Of a DNA stretch of 64,000 nucleotides, positions 8,638 to 17,056 are shown piece after piece; the stretch's first letter is position 1; every line of letters starts with the position of its first letter. A program made the translations under genes and the position numbers. The DNA comes from Kitasatospora sp. SolWspMP-SS2h (GTDB lineage: Bacteria; Actinomycetota; Actinomycetes; Streptomycetales; Streptomycetaceae), in assembly GCF_003259315.1 (NCBI RefSeq), contig NZ_QLLT01000002.1:124001-188000 (forward strand), read 5' to 3'. A model generated the notes under the pieces. That model saw nothing but the letters and a program-made list of their open reading frames with translations, made no database searches and was not told the DNA's origin.

Positions 8638-8903
8638 CAGGCGGTGCTCACCGTGGACTTGGCGACCCGGGCGGCGACCTCGGCGCTGAACTCGTCGATG
8701 GTCATCAGCGCGGTGGACTCCATGTCGTCCAGCTCGAAGCGGATGCCGAACTCCTCCTCGACCTGCACCGCGAGGTCGGCCAGCGCCAGCGACTCCAGGT
8801 CGAGGCCGGCCGGGCCGAGGTCGGTCTCCGAAGTGACCTGCGAGACGTCGTAGTTCATCCCGGCCAGGGCGGTCAGGACGAACGTGCGGATCTGTTCCTG
8901 CAT
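8637..8903 (-). CDS. Acyl carrier protein
   Basis: 88-residue stand-alone carrier protein with the phosphopantetheine site at S38 within GLDLESLALADLAV, a variant of the DSL motif, preceded by the TDLGPAGLD loop and followed by the acidic EEEFGIRFELDDME helix. It should be converted to holo form by the phosphopantetheinyl transferase at 21060-21809. ATG at 8903 has a GGAGAG-type ribosome site. It is the first gene after the 179-base gap below the second AMP-ligase, and its stop overlaps the next carrier protein. Two tandem, dissimilar ACPs suggest separate starter and extender or aryl and amino-acid lines (inference). Confidence 0.88.
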   Translation of the reverse strand: MQEQIRTFVLTALAGMNYDVSQVTSETDLGPAGLDLESLALADLAVQVEEEFGIRFELDDMESTALMTIDEFSAEVAARVAKSTVSTA

Positions 8904-9082
8904 GGACGGACTCTCTCCAGTGCGTCGGGGAGGGGAGGGGAGGGAAGGTGTTTCCGGGCAGGGCGCGCCGACGGACGGGCGGACGGTGTCTGGAGCCGTC
9001 CACCCGGCCGGTGACGGCCGCACCGGAAGGGGAGGGAGAAAACGCGGAACGAGCAAAACGCGGGACGAGCGGGAGGGGTGGA

Positions 9083-10489
9083 TCAGCGGGCGGCGTCGGC
9101 CTGTCGGCGCAGGGCGGCGGCGTCCCGCAGCAGCTTCCCGGTGGCGGTCCGGGGCAGCCGCGGCATCAGGTGCAGCCGGCGGGGCAGCTTGTAGCTCGCC
9201 AGCTCCTTGCCCAGCAGTTCGCGCAACTGCTCGGCGGGGCCGCCCCGTTCGGACGGCGCGGAGGTGACACCCTCGGCGGTCGCGGCGTACGCCTCGATCG
9301 CGCCGTCGGCGAACAGCACCACGGCCTCGACCACACCGGGGAGCCCGGTGAGGGCCTGCTCGACCTCGTTCAGGTCGACCTTGAGGCCGCCGATGGAAAT
9401 CTGTGAGTCGCGCCGCCCGAGCACGGTCACCAGGCCGGTGCCGTCCTCGATCAGCGCGGCGTCGCGGGTGTGCAGCAGGCCGTCCGACCAGCGGGTCGGG
9501 TCGGTCGGGCCCAGGTACGGGGACCGCTCCCGGGCGATGTGCAGTTCGCCGCCCGCGACGGACAGTTCCATCCCGTGGACGGGTGCCACCGCGGGGTGGT
9601 GGTGGCCGTTCAGGTCGGTGGCGATCACGCCGGTCTCGGTCATCCCGTACATGGTGCCCAGCGGGACGCCGAACCTGGCCCGGAACGCGGCGGGCAGCTG
9701 TGGTCGGACGAGTTCGCCGGCCACCACCATCCGCCGCAGCTGCGGCAGTTCGGGCGGCGCGGCGGCCGCGGCCAGCAGCTCGGCGTGGAACGGTACCCCG
9801 ATCACGGTGGTCGGGGCGCCGCCCTCGGCGATCGCGGCCAGGATGCCGGTCGGGGTCATCCGCTGCGGCACCACCAGCTCCACGCCCGCGTGCAGGGCGT
9901 GCAGCAGTCCGCCGACCAGGCCGAGCACGTGCACCGTCGAGGACAGCAGCACGGTGCGCTCGCCGCGGGTCGGGAACTCCGGGAGCCGGGCGTAGCGGTC
10001 GAGTTCGCGCAGCAGGTCGGCGGCCGTCCGGGCGATCACCTTGGACGGTCCGGTCGAGCCCGAACTGAGCTGCACCAGGGCGTGCTCGGTCGTGGCTCCG
10101 GCACCCCCCGGCAGCGACCGGAACTGCGGTCGGCCGTCGGTGAGTTCGGCCAGCACCCGGGGGTGCAGCCGGTCCACCGCGCGGTCCACCTCGGCGGCGG
10201 TCAGCCGGTGGTCCAGCAGGATCGCCTGGGCGCCGGAGCGCCAGGCGGCCAGCAGGACGGCGACGAACTCCGCCGACGGCGGCATCCGCAGCGCCACCGT
10301 CCCGCGTTCGCCGAGCCCGGCGGCGGCCAACTGCCGCTGCCGTTCGGCCACCAGGGCCCGCAGGGTGCCCCTGTTCACCGGAGCGCCGAAGCGCAGGCAC
10401 GGTTCGCCGTCCGGTCCGGCGAGTAACTGCTCGTCCACCCAGTCCGCGGCGACCGTGCCGCCGCGTACCGGGGTTGGGGTAAGCGTCAA
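9083..10489 (-). CDS. AMP-dependent ligase (second)
   Basis: 468-residue ANL-family adenylating enzyme. Core motifs are VQLSSGSTGPSKVI, TMYGMTETGV, HTRDAALIEDG, GRRDSQISIGGLKVDLNEVE and the lysine-bearing LPRTATGKLLRD. The reading frame stays open upstream to 10588, but those codons are AT-rich at the third position and lack the bias of the gene. A TTG at 10489-10487 has GTGGAG about five bases before it and is taken as the start. It is the promoter-proximal gene of the minus-strand operon, diverging from the hydroxymandelate oxidase gene. It probably loads a carboxylic or amino acid onto one of the neighbouring ACPs; which one is unknown. Confidence 0.85.
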   Translation of the reverse strand: MTLTPTPVRGGTVAADWVDEQLLAGPDGEPCLRFGAPVNRGTLRALVAERQRQLAAAGLGERGTVALRMPPSAEFVAVLLAAWRSGAQAILLDHRLTAAEVDRAVDRLHPRVLAELTDGRPQFRSLPGGAGATTEHALVQLSSGSTGPSKVIARTAADLLRELDRYARLPEFPTRGERTVLLSSTVHVLGLVGGLLHALHAGVELVVPQRMTPTGILAAIAEGGAPTTVIGVPFHAELLAAAAAPPELPQLRRMVVAGELVRPQLPAAFRARFGVPLGTMYGMTETGVIATDLNGHHHPAVAPVHGMELSVAGGELHIARERSPYLGPTDPTRWSDGLLHTRDAALIEDGTGLVTVLGRRDSQISIGGLKVDLNEVEQALTGLPGVVEAVVLFADGAIEAYAATAEGVTSAPSERGGPAEQLRELLGKELASYKLPRRLHLMPRLPRTATGKLLRDAAALRRQADAAR

Positions 10490-10677
10490 CGCAACTCCAC
10501 GCGCTCGTGTGGGAAGCAAGGTTCGGAAGTTGTGATGCTTCAGTGTGGAACCCCCGTCGGTGCCGACCTTTGCACGGGAGCGCATCAAGGGTCAAGGTCT
10601 ATACCAGTGGCGGACTGCCCCCTACGCTGTCCCTCGTTTTCGCACGAGTTGACGGAACATCAGGAGGTTCGGACGCG
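10490..10677. promoter_or_regulatory. Divergent promoter region of the two main biosynthetic operons
   Basis: 188 bases between the outward-facing ligase and oxidase genes, less GC-rich than the flanks and including the stretch GTCAAGGTCTATACCAGTGG (10591-10610). An AGGAGG ribosome site at 10662-10667 serves the oxidase gene. The region must hold the promoters of both operons, but I cannot assign convincing -35/-10 pairs; TATACC (10600-10605) and TACGCT (10622-10627) are weak -10 candidates for the plus strand. No clean palindrome was seen. Confidence 0.5.
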
Positions 10678-11784
10678 ATGGTTCCGCTCACCCTGGCGGA
10701 GCACGGCGCACTGGCCAAGGCCCGACTGCCCGCCGTGATCTGGGACTTCTTCGACGGCGCGGCCGGGTCCGAGTGGACCGCCCGGGCCAACCTGGACGCC
10801 TGGCGCCGGTACGTGCTGCGCCCGCGCGCCCTGGTGGACGTCTCGGCCCCCGACTGCGGCACCGAGCTGTTCGGCGACCGGCTGGCCGCCCCGTACGGCG
10901 TCGCCCCGATGGCCTACCACGGGCTCGCCCACCCCGAGGCCGAGTGCGCCACCGCCCGGGCCGCCGCCGGGGCCGGGGCGCTGCTGGTCACCAGCATCTT
11001 CGCCGGGTGCACCCTGGAGCGGATCGCCGAGGCCGCCCCCGGCGCGCCGCGCTGGCTCCAGCTGTACTGGCTGCGCGACCGCGAGGCGCTGGCCGGGATC
11101 GTCCGGCGGGCCGAACGGGCCGGCTACCGGGCCCTGGTGCTCACCGTCGACGCGCCCAAGGTCGGCCGCCGGCTGCGCGACCTGCGCAACGGCTTCGCGC
11201 TGCCGCCCGGCATGACCGCCGCCAACCTGGCGCCCCGGCTCACCAGTGCCGCCGGGCAGGCCGCACCCGGCCGCTCCGGCATCGAGGAGCACTCCCGGCA
11301 GCAGTTCGACCCGACGGTCACCTGGGCCGACCTGGCCTGGCTGCGGCGGCGCACCGAGCTGCCGCTGCTGCTCAAGGGCGTGCTCACCGCCGAGGACGCC
11401 CGGCGCGCGGTGGAGCACGGCGTGGACGGCCTGGTCGTCTCCAACCACGGCGGCCGCCAGCTCGACGGCACCCCGCCCGCGCTGGACGCCCTGGCCGAGG
11501 TGGTGGACGCCGTCCCGGCCGACCACCCGGTGCTGGTCGACGGCGGCCTGCGGCACGGCTCCGACCTCGCCAAGGCGCTCGCCCTGGGCGCCCGCGCCGC
11601 GCTGGTCGGCCGACCCGTGCTGTGGGGCCTGGCGCACGGCGGCGCGGACGGCGCCCGGGCGGTGCTCGACCTGCTGCGCGAGGAACTCCTCGACACCATG
11701 GTGCTGGCCGGCCGGCCCACCCTCGCGGACCTCGACCGCGGCGCGCTCGCGCCCTGGCCGGCGGCCCCGCGGACGTACCGCTGA
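10678..11784 (+). CDS. hmo: FMN-dependent 4-hydroxymandelate oxidase-like enzyme
   Basis: 368-residue FMN-dependent alpha-hydroxyacid oxidase of the glycolate/mandelate oxidase fold. Catalytic and flavin residues are visible: K233 in LLLKGV, H257 and R260 in SNHGGRQLDG, and the FMN phosphate loop LVDGGLRHGSD, followed by VGRPVLWGLAHGG. Length and the neighbourhood of hydroxymandelate-synthase-like and HpgT-like genes match Hmo of glycopeptide pathways, which oxidises 4-hydroxymandelate to 4-hydroxyphenylglyoxylate. The start is ATG 10678 after AGGAGG; the in-frame extension to 10507 crosses the divergent promoter and is rejected. First gene of the plus-strand operon. A lactate oxidase role is less likely given context. 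Confidence 0.87.
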   Translation: MVPLTLAEHGALAKARLPAVIWDFFDGAAGSEWTARANLDAWRRYVLRPRALVDVSAPDCGTELFGDRLAAPYGVAPMAYHGLAHPEAECATARAAAGAGALLVTSIFAGCTLERIAEAAPGAPRWLQLYWLRDREALAGIVRRAERAGYRALVLTVDAPKVGRRLRDLRNGFALPPGMTAANLAPRLTSAAGQAAPGRSGIEEHSRQQFDPTVTWADLAWLRRRTELPLLLKGVLTAEDARRAVEHGVDGLVVSNHGGRQLDGTPPALDALAEVVDAVPADHPVLVDGGLRHGSDLAKALALGARAALVGRPVLWGLAHGGADGARAVLDLLREELLDTMVLAGRPTLADLDRGALAPWPAAPRTYR

Positions 11785-11800
11785 GCGCGCGTCCCTCTCC

Positions 11801-11810
11801 TTATATATAG
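11801..11810 (+). promoter_or_regulatory. AT-rich box before the methyltransferase gene
   Basis: The ten bases TTATATATAG stand out in otherwise more than 70% GC sequence, between the oxidase stop (11784) and the methyltransferase start (11863). It could be a -10 element giving the next three genes their own promoter, but no matching -35 is clear. Function is inference. Confidence 0.3.
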
Positions 11811-11862
11811 GGGCCGTGACGGAGCACCGACAAAGTATGTGAAAGAGAACGGAAGAACCCCC

Positions 11863-12693
11863 GTGACGCACACCGAATCCCGCGCCTCCGACACCCCCGC
11901 GGACCCCGCCGCCGAGCTGTTCGCGGACTGGGACTGGGAGGACCCCGACGGCCTGGCCGCCCGCACCGACGCCTTCACCGAGGACCTCGCCCGGTGCACC
12001 GCGATCGAGCTGGTCCGCCCCGAAGCGCCGCACACGCACCAGGACTTCCGGGACCTCGGCGTCACCGGCGTCGAGTTCGCCGCGTTCCGCACCCGCCACC
12101 CGCAGGGCCTCGGCACCGACCTGGTCGGCCTGCACACCGACACCGAGGAGACCCGCCCCGGCCCGGTCTACCGGATCGACGGCACCAGCCTGTACACCCG
12201 GCTGGACATCGGCGCGCCGCTCCCGTTCGCCGACCACAGCGTCGACTGGGTGTACGCCGAGCACCTGATCGAGCACGTCCCGCTCGACACCGCCGTGCGC
12301 TGGCTCGCCGAGGTGCGCCGCGTCCTGCGCCCCGGCGGCCTGCTCCGCCTCACCACCCCCGACCTGGCCCGGTACGTCGAGGGCTACCTCGACGACCGCG
12401 AGCAGTTCTTCCGCCGCCACCGCCGCCGCCTGCGCACCATGCGGGTCGGACCGCCGATGCCGGAGCGGCGGGCCTTCATGCTGAACCAGATCTTCTACCA
12501 CTTCGGCCACCGCTGGATCTACGACGAGGCCGAGCTGCGGTACGTCCTGGACCGGGCCGGCTACGGCGCGTTCACCGTCGTGCGGCAGGAGTTCCAGACC
12601 GGCGCCCGACCCGACGTCGCCGCCCTCGACACCGCCTTCCGCAAGGACGAGTCGATCTACCTGGAGGCCGTCGCCCCCGGAGGACCGCGCTGA
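11863..12693 (+). CDS. SAM-dependent methyltransferase (type 11-like)
   Basis: 276-residue class I methyltransferase-like protein. The recognisable core is the acidic LDIGAPLPFADHSVDWVYAE, the EHLIEHVP stretch and the post-motif VRRVLRPGGLLRLTTPD, as in methyltransferase type 11 proteins that lack a clean glycine-rich motif I. The C-terminal half includes FMLNQIFYHFGHRWIYDEAELRYVL, seen in predicted tailoring methyltransferases. GTG at 11863 has GGAAG seven bases upstream; an alternative GTG at 11839 has no ribosome site. Its stop overlaps the ATG of the esterase gene by one base (TGATG). Likely tailors the product or a precursor; acceptor atom unknown. The degenerate SAM loop leaves some doubt. 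Confidence 0.75.
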   Translation: MTHTESRASDTPADPAAELFADWDWEDPDGLAARTDAFTEDLARCTAIELVRPEAPHTHQDFRDLGVTGVEFAAFRTRHPQGLGTDLVGLHTDTEETRPGPVYRIDGTSLYTRLDIGAPLPFADHSVDWVYAEHLIEHVPLDTAVRWLAEVRRVLRPGGLLRLTTPDLARYVEGYLDDREQFFRRHRRRLRTMRVGPPMPERRAFMLNQIFYHFGHRWIYDEAELRYVLDRAGYGAFTVVRQEFQTGARPDVAALDTAFRKDESIYLEAVAPGGPR

Positions 12694-13652
12694 TGCCGCT
12701 GCACCCCCAGGCCGAGGCGGTGCGGGCCCGCCGCGCCGCCGCCGGCACCCCGCCGCTGTACACCCGCACCCTCGCCGAGGCCCGCGCCGCCGACCTCGCC
12801 GACCTGCGCGCCGCCACCGGCGCCGGCGAACCCGTCCACCGGGTCGAGGAGTCCACCGTCGAGGGCCCCGGCGGCCCGCTCGCACTGCGCCGCTACCGGC
12901 CCGCGCCGCGCCCGCAGGACGCCCCGCCCGGCCCGGCCCTGCTCTACCTGTACGGCGGCGGCTGGGTGCTCGGCTCGCTGGAGACCGGCGACCCGGTCTG
13001 CCGCGCGCTGGCCAACGCCACCGGCGCCGACGTGTTCGCCGTCGGCTACCGGCACGCCCCCGAGCACCGCTTTCCCGCCGCCCTCCACGACTGCTGGGCC
13101 GCCCTCGACCGGATCGTCCGCCAGGCCCCGCAGTGGGGCCTCGACCCGGCCCGGATCGCGGTCGGCGGCGACAGCGCCGGCGGCAACCTGGCCGCCGCCC
13201 TCACCCTGCTGGCCCGCGAACGCGGCGGCCCCGCGATCCTGCACCAGCTGCTGGTCTACCCCAACACCGACCACCGCGTCCCCGCCGACGGCGAGGCCGA
13301 CCCGGCGCTGTTCAACCGGCACTCGGTGGCCTGGTACTGGTCGCACTACCTCGCCGACCCCGCCGACGGCGCGAACCCGCTGGCCTCCCCGCTGCGCGCC
13401 CCCTCGCTGGCCGGCCTGCCGCCCGCCACCGTGATCACCGCCGAGTACGACCCGCTGCGCGCGGAGGGCGAGGAGTACGCCGAGGCCCTGCGCGCCGCCG
13501 GCGTCCCCGTCGCACTGCGCCGCTACGACGGCATGCCGCACGGCTTCTTCGCCATGCCCGGCCTGCTGGACGACGGCCGCCGCGCCCAACTCTTCGCCGC
13601 CGAGCGGCTGGTGGCGGCCTACCGGACCGGCGTGGCGGAGGGTGCCCGGTGA
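12693..13652 (+). CDS. Alpha/beta hydrolase of the hormone-sensitive-lipase type
   Basis: 319-residue esterase-like protein. The nucleophile is S161 in VGGDSAGGNLAA, the acid lies in the AEYDPLRAEG strand and the histidine in YDGMPHGFF. The oxyanion motif normally HGGGW reads YLYGGGW, so the leading His is Tyr. ATG at 12693 overlaps the methyltransferase stop, and its own stop overlaps the aminotransferase GTG (GTGA). In this operon it may release or trim a carrier-bound or esterified intermediate, or deacylate the product; no direct evidence distinguishes these. Length and motif order are typical of family IV esterases. Confidence 0.85.
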   Translation: MPLHPQAEAVRARRAAAGTPPLYTRTLAEARAADLADLRAATGAGEPVHRVEESTVEGPGGPLALRRYRPAPRPQDAPPGPALLYLYGGGWVLGSLETGDPVCRALANATGADVFAVGYRHAPEHRFPAALHDCWAALDRIVRQAPQWGLDPARIAVGGDSAGGNLAAALTLLARERGGPAILHQLLVYPNTDHRVPADGEADPALFNRHSVAWYWSHYLADPADGANPLASPLRAPSLAGLPPATVITAEYDPLRAEGEEYAEALRAAGVPVALRRYDGMPHGFFAMPGLLDDGRRAQLFAAERLVAAYRTGVAEGAR

Positions 13653-15013
13653 CCAGGGTGCTGCACCTCGCCGACCTGCACGGCTCGCTGTCCGACCCGC
13701 TGCTGGACGCGATGACCTTCCTCAACGAGGTCACCGCCCGCTACCCCGAGGCCGTCTCCTTCGCCCCCGGCCGCCCGTACGAGGAGTTCTTCGACCCGGC
13801 GGACGTCCCCCGCCACCTGGAGACCTACCTGCGCCACCTGCGCGAGGAACGCGGCCTGACCGACGGCCAGGTCCGCCGGGAGGTGTTCCAGTACGGGCGC
13901 ACCAAGGGCCTGATCGCCCCGCTGATCGCCCGCGCGCTGGCCGCCGACGAGGGGATCGACACCGACCCCGAGGCCCTGGTGGTCACCGTCGGCGCCCAGG
14001 AGGGCATGCTGCTGGTGCTGCGCGCCCTGTGCGCCGGGCCGGACGACGTGCTGCTGGTCTCCGCGCCCTGCTACGTCGGCGTCACCGGCGCGGCCCGGCT
14101 GCTCGACCTGACCGTGCACCCCGTCCCCGAGGCCGGGCGGGACGGCGGCCTCGACCCCGCCGCGCTGGCCGCGGCCGTCCACGCCCTGCGCGCCGCCGGG
14201 AAGCGCCCCCGGGCCTGCTACGTCGTCCCCGACTTCGCCAACCCCAGCGGCGCCAGCCTGGACGAGGCGGCCCGCCGCCGGCTGCTGGAGGTGGCCGAGG
14301 AGACCGGCGTCCTGCTGATCGAGGACAACCCCTACGGCTTCTTCGGCCGCACCGCCGCCGCCCGCCCCACCCTCAAGGCCCTGGACGGCGACCGCGGCAA
14401 CGTGGTCTACCTCGGCTCGTTCGCCAAGACCTGCTTCCCCGGCGCCCGGGTCGGCTACGTGGTCGCCGACCAGCGGGTCGCGGGTGGCAGCTCCCACGTC
14501 GCTTCCGGCGGGCTGCTCGCCGACGAGCTGGCCAAGCTCAAGAGCATGACCACCGTGAACACCTCGGCGCTCAGCCAGGCCGTCATCGGCGGCATGCTGC
14601 TCGACGGCGGACTGCGCCTGCGGGACGCCAACGAGCCCGCCCGACGCTTCTACGCCCGCAACATGGACACCCTGCTGGACGCGCTGGAGACGGCCTTCCG
14701 GGGCGTTCCCGGCGTCTCCTGGAACCACCCCGACGGCGGCTTCTTCGCCGTCGTCACGGTGCCCTTCCGGGCCGACACGCAGGCCCTGGACGCGTGCGCC
14801 CGCAAGCACGGCGTGCTGTGGACCCCGATGGACGGCTTCCACCCGGGCGGCGGCGGGGAGCGCCAACTGCGGCTCTCCTGCTCCTACCTGACGCCGGAGG
14901 AGATCACCGACGGCGTGCGGCGGCTGGCCGCCTTCGTGGCCGAGTACGCCGAGTACGCCGAGCCCGGGGGGTCCGCGGAGTGCGCGGCGGAGGGCGGCCC
15001 GGGGAACGGCTGA
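13649..15013 (+). CDS. hpgT: 4-hydroxyphenylglycine aminotransferase-like PLP enzyme
   Basis: 454-residue fold-type I aminotransferase. PLP residues are visible: N198 in PDFANPSGAS, D226 in LIEDNPYGFF and the Schiff-base lysine K260 in LGSFAKTCFPGARVGY. The N terminus (LHGSLSDPLLDAMTFLNE and the SFAPGRP motif) closely recalls HpgT, which transaminates 4-hydroxyphenylglyoxylate to 4-hydroxyphenylglycine using tyrosine as donor and so regenerates 4-hydroxyphenylpyruvate. Together with the dioxygenase and oxidase it completes that pathway. A YAEYAEPGG-type tail after residue 425 looks dispensable. GTG start overlaps the esterase stop. A strong terminator follows. A MocR-like or 2-aminoadipate aminotransferase specificity is the main alternative. 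Confidence 0.85.
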   Translation: MTRVLHLADLHGSLSDPLLDAMTFLNEVTARYPEAVSFAPGRPYEEFFDPADVPRHLETYLRHLREERGLTDGQVRREVFQYGRTKGLIAPLIARALAADEGIDTDPEALVVTVGAQEGMLLVLRALCAGPDDVLLVSAPCYVGVTGAARLLDLTVHPVPEAGRDGGLDPAALAAAVHALRAAGKRPRACYVVPDFANPSGASLDEAARRRLLEVAEETGVLLIEDNPYGFFGRTAAARPTLKALDGDRGNVVYLGSFAKTCFPGARVGYVVADQRVAGGSSHVASGGLLADELAKLKSMTTVNTSALSQAVIGGMLLDGGLRLRDANEPARRFYARNMDTLLDALETAFRGVPGVSWNHPDGGFFAVVTVPFRADTQALDACARKHGVLWTPMDGFHPGGGGERQLRLSCSYLTPEEITDGVRRLAAFVAEYAEYAEPGGSAECAAEGGPGNG

Positions 15014-15023
15014 GCGCAGCACC

Positions 15024-15062
15024 GAGCGGGGCCCGGCGGCACGGGAGTGCCGGGCCCCGCTC
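15024..15062. terminator. Strong GC-rich hairpin between convergent operons
   Basis: GAGCGGGGCCCG pairs with CGGGCCCCGCTC, and the intervening bases form a second short stem (GGCAC/GTGCC). It lies just after the aminotransferase stop and before the oppositely oriented permease stop, so it can serve both directions. Confidence 0.75.
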
Positions 15063-15110
15063 GGGTGCGTCCCGCCCCGGACCGCACGGGCGGTCCGGGG
15101 CGGTCCGGGG

Positions 15111-15875
15111 TCAGCGGATGCGCTGGGCGAACAGCCGGGCCGACCAGGCCACCGCGAGGGCCGTCATCAGCCCGGTCAGCAGCAGGCCGCGCCACACCTC
15201 GGGGGCGTCCAGGTGCCCGGCGAACAGGGCCCGCATGCCCTCCACGGCCCAGTAGCAGGGGTTCCAGGACGCGGCGGTGCGCAGCCAGGCGGGGGCCAGC
15301 GCGATCGGCAGCAGGGTGCCGGAGAGCAGGGCCAGCGGCTGCGCGATGGTGTTGACCACCGGCCCGAGTGCCGCGTCGGTGGGCACCAGCAGGGCCAGGC
15401 CGTAGGAGACCGAGGACGCCATCAGCGCCATCAGCGCGAGCAGCGCCAGCGCCAGCAGCAGGTCGGTGAAGCCCACGGTCAGGCCGAACGGGATGGCCAG
15501 CACGGAGATCAGCACCGCCTGGATGAGCAGCGCGGTGGTCTCCCGCAGCGCCCGGCCGAGCAGCAGGGCGACCCGGCTGACGGGCGTCACCCGGGAGCGC
15601 TCGATCACGCCCGCGTGCAGCTCGCCGAGCAGGGTGAAGCCGGTGAACAGGCCGCCCATGACGGCCAGCGCGGACAGCAGGCCGGGTACGTACACCCGGT
15701 AGGCGTCGGCGGTGCTGTGCGCGCCGGACGCGGCCAGCGCGGAGGTCAGCAGCGGGGCGAACAGCAGCAGGTAGCACAGGGGTTGGAGCAGTCCGACGGC
15801 GATCCACACGGGGGAGCGGGCCATCAGGAGCAGTTGGCGCTGGTAGACCAGCCAGGTGTCGCGGGCGAGCTTCAA
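15111..15875 (-). CDS. ABC-2 type transporter permease (DrrB-like)
   Basis: 254-residue integral membrane protein with about six hydrophobic helices, including PVWIAVGLLQPLCYLLLF near residue 24 and a C-terminal LLLTGLMTALAVAWSA. GELHAGVIERSRVTPVSR between helices is typical of ABC-2 permeases of antibiotic exporters. TTG at 15875 with a GAGGT site upstream is chosen since no ATG or GTG precedes the conserved LARDTWLVYQRQ segment. It pairs with the ATPase upstream (74 bases apart, same strand). Probable function is export of, and resistance to, the cluster product. Confidence 0.88.
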   Translation of the reverse strand: MKLARDTWLVYQRQLLLMARSPVWIAVGLLQPLCYLLLFAPLLTSALAASGAHSTADAYRVYVPGLLSALAVMGGLFTGFTLLGELHAGVIERSRVTPVSRVALLLGRALRETTALLIQAVLISVLAIPFGLTVGFTDLLLALALLALMALMASSVSYGLALLVPTDAALGPVVNTIAQPLALLSGTLLPIALAPAWLRTAASWNPCYWAVEGMRALFAGHLDAPEVWRGLLLTGLMTALAVAWSARLFAQRIR

Positions 15876-15949
15876 CGGGGACCTCGGGGCGTCGGTTCGG
15901 GACGGCGGTTCGGGGCGGCGCTTCGGGGCGGTGGTTCCGAGAACGGGGA

Positions 15950-16909
15950 TCAGCTGTGGACCAGCGCGCGGCCGGTCAGGGCCAGGAACACGTCGTCCAG
16001 GCTGGGGCGCTGCAACTGGACGTGCTCGGGCTCGATGCCGGCGGCGGCCAGGGCGCGCAGCAGCTGCGGGATCGCGGTGGCCGCGGAGTCCACGTGCAGG
16101 CGCAGCCCGTCCCCGCCGGGCAGGGCCTCCAGCCGCTGCACGCAGGGGAGTTCGGCCAGGGCGCGCTCGGCGCCGGCGGTGGACTCCGGCTCGGGCAGGC
16201 CGATGGTGACGGAGTCGCCGGCGATCTTCTGCTTGAGCTCCTCGGGGGTGCCCTCGGTGACGATGCCGCCGTTGTCGACGATGCCGATCCGGTCGCACAG
16301 GGCGTCGGCCTCGTCCAGGTAGTGCGTGGTCAGCAGCACCGTCATGCCCTGCTCGCGCAGGCGGCGGACCTCGGCCCACACCTGGGCGCGGCTGCGCGGG
16401 TCGAGCCCGACGGTCGGCTCGTCCAGGAACAGCACCCCGGGCCGGTGGACGACGCCGAGCGCCAGGTCGAGGCGGCGGCGCTGGCCGCCCGAGTACGTCT
16501 TGCAGACCCGGTCGCCGAACTCGGCGAGGTCGAAGGCGGCCAGGCCCTGCTCGGCGCGCTGCACCGCCTCGGCCTTGCGGATGCCGTACATCCGGGCCTG
16601 CATGACGAGTTCCTCGCGGGCGGTGGCCTGGTCGGTGGTGCCGCCGCCCTGGGCGACGTAGCCGATCCGGCGGCGGACCTCGCCGGGCTCGGCGCGCAGG
16701 TCGGCGCCGGCCACGGTGGCCGCGCCGCCGTCGGGGACGAGCAGGGTGGCGAGCATGCGCAGCGTGGTGGTCTTGCCTGCGCCGTTCGGGCCGAGGAGGC
16801 CGTAGATCTCGCCCTCCGCGACGTTCAGGTCGATGCCGCGCACCGCGTCGACGGTGGCGGCGCCGCGGCGGGGCCGGAAGGACTTGCGCAGCCCCTTGGT
16901 CACGATCAA
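15950..16909 (-). CDS. ABC transporter ATP-binding protein (DrrA-like)
   Basis: 319-residue ATPase. Walker A LGPNGAGKTTTL, Q-loop GYVAQGGGTTDQ, signature TYSGGQRRRLDLA, Walker B VLFLDEPTVGLD and switch histidine LLTTHYLDEAD are all present. The C-terminal 100 residues ending in RPSLDDVFLALTG match daunorubicin-resistance DrrA proteins. Start is TTG 16909 with AGGAGT seven bases upstream; GTG 16903 is an alternative. It sits upstream of its permease and 147 bases below the glycosyltransferase gene, behind a pair of tandem inverted repeats that look like an operator. Confidence 0.93.
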   Translation of the reverse strand: MIVTKGLRKSFRPRRGAATVDAVRGIDLNVAEGEIYGLLGPNGAGKTTTLRMLATLLVPDGGAATVAGADLRAEPGEVRRRIGYVAQGGGTTDQATAREELVMQARMYGIRKAEAVQRAEQGLAAFDLAEFGDRVCKTYSGGQRRRLDLALGVVHRPGVLFLDEPTVGLDPRSRAQVWAEVRRLREQGMTVLLTTHYLDEADALCDRIGIVDNGGIVTEGTPEELKQKIAGDSVTIGLPEPESTAGAERALAELPCVQRLEALPGGDGLRLHVDSAATAIPQLLRALAAAGIEPEHVQLQRPSLDDVFLALTGRALVHS

Positions 16910-16940
16910 CCCGGACTCCTGTGGTCGGTGGGTGCGGTCG

Positions 16941-16978
16941 GGTGCTTCGAGGGAAGCGAGGTGCTTCGAGGGAAGCGG
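16941..16978. promoter_or_regulatory. Tandem 19-bp operator-like repeats upstream of the ABC exporter
   Basis: Two adjacent copies of a 19-base unit, GGTGCTTCGAGGGAAGCGA and the same ending in G, each containing the inverted repeat GCTTC-GAGG-GAAGC. They lie about 40 bases upstream of the ATPase start. Tandem palindromes two turns of the helix apart are characteristic of repressor binding. A related pair of copies (GGATGCTCCGGGG) follows near 16993-17023. No matching regulator is in the window. Confidence 0.5.
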
Positions 16979-17056
16979 GTACGTCGAAGGAACGGATGCT
17001 CCGGGGGAGGCGGATGCTCCGGGGAGCGGGGTGAGGGGCGGATGCCGGAGCAGACC

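Noticed and set aside
10490..10588. Upstream extension of the second AMP-ligase
   Set aside because: Third positions are AT-rich and the TTG at 10489 has a good ribosome site at the beginning of the biased region.
10507..10677. In-frame N-terminal extension of the hydroxymandelate oxidase gene
   Set aside because: Codon bias is absent and the segment spans the divergent promoter; the ATG at 10678 has AGGAGG.
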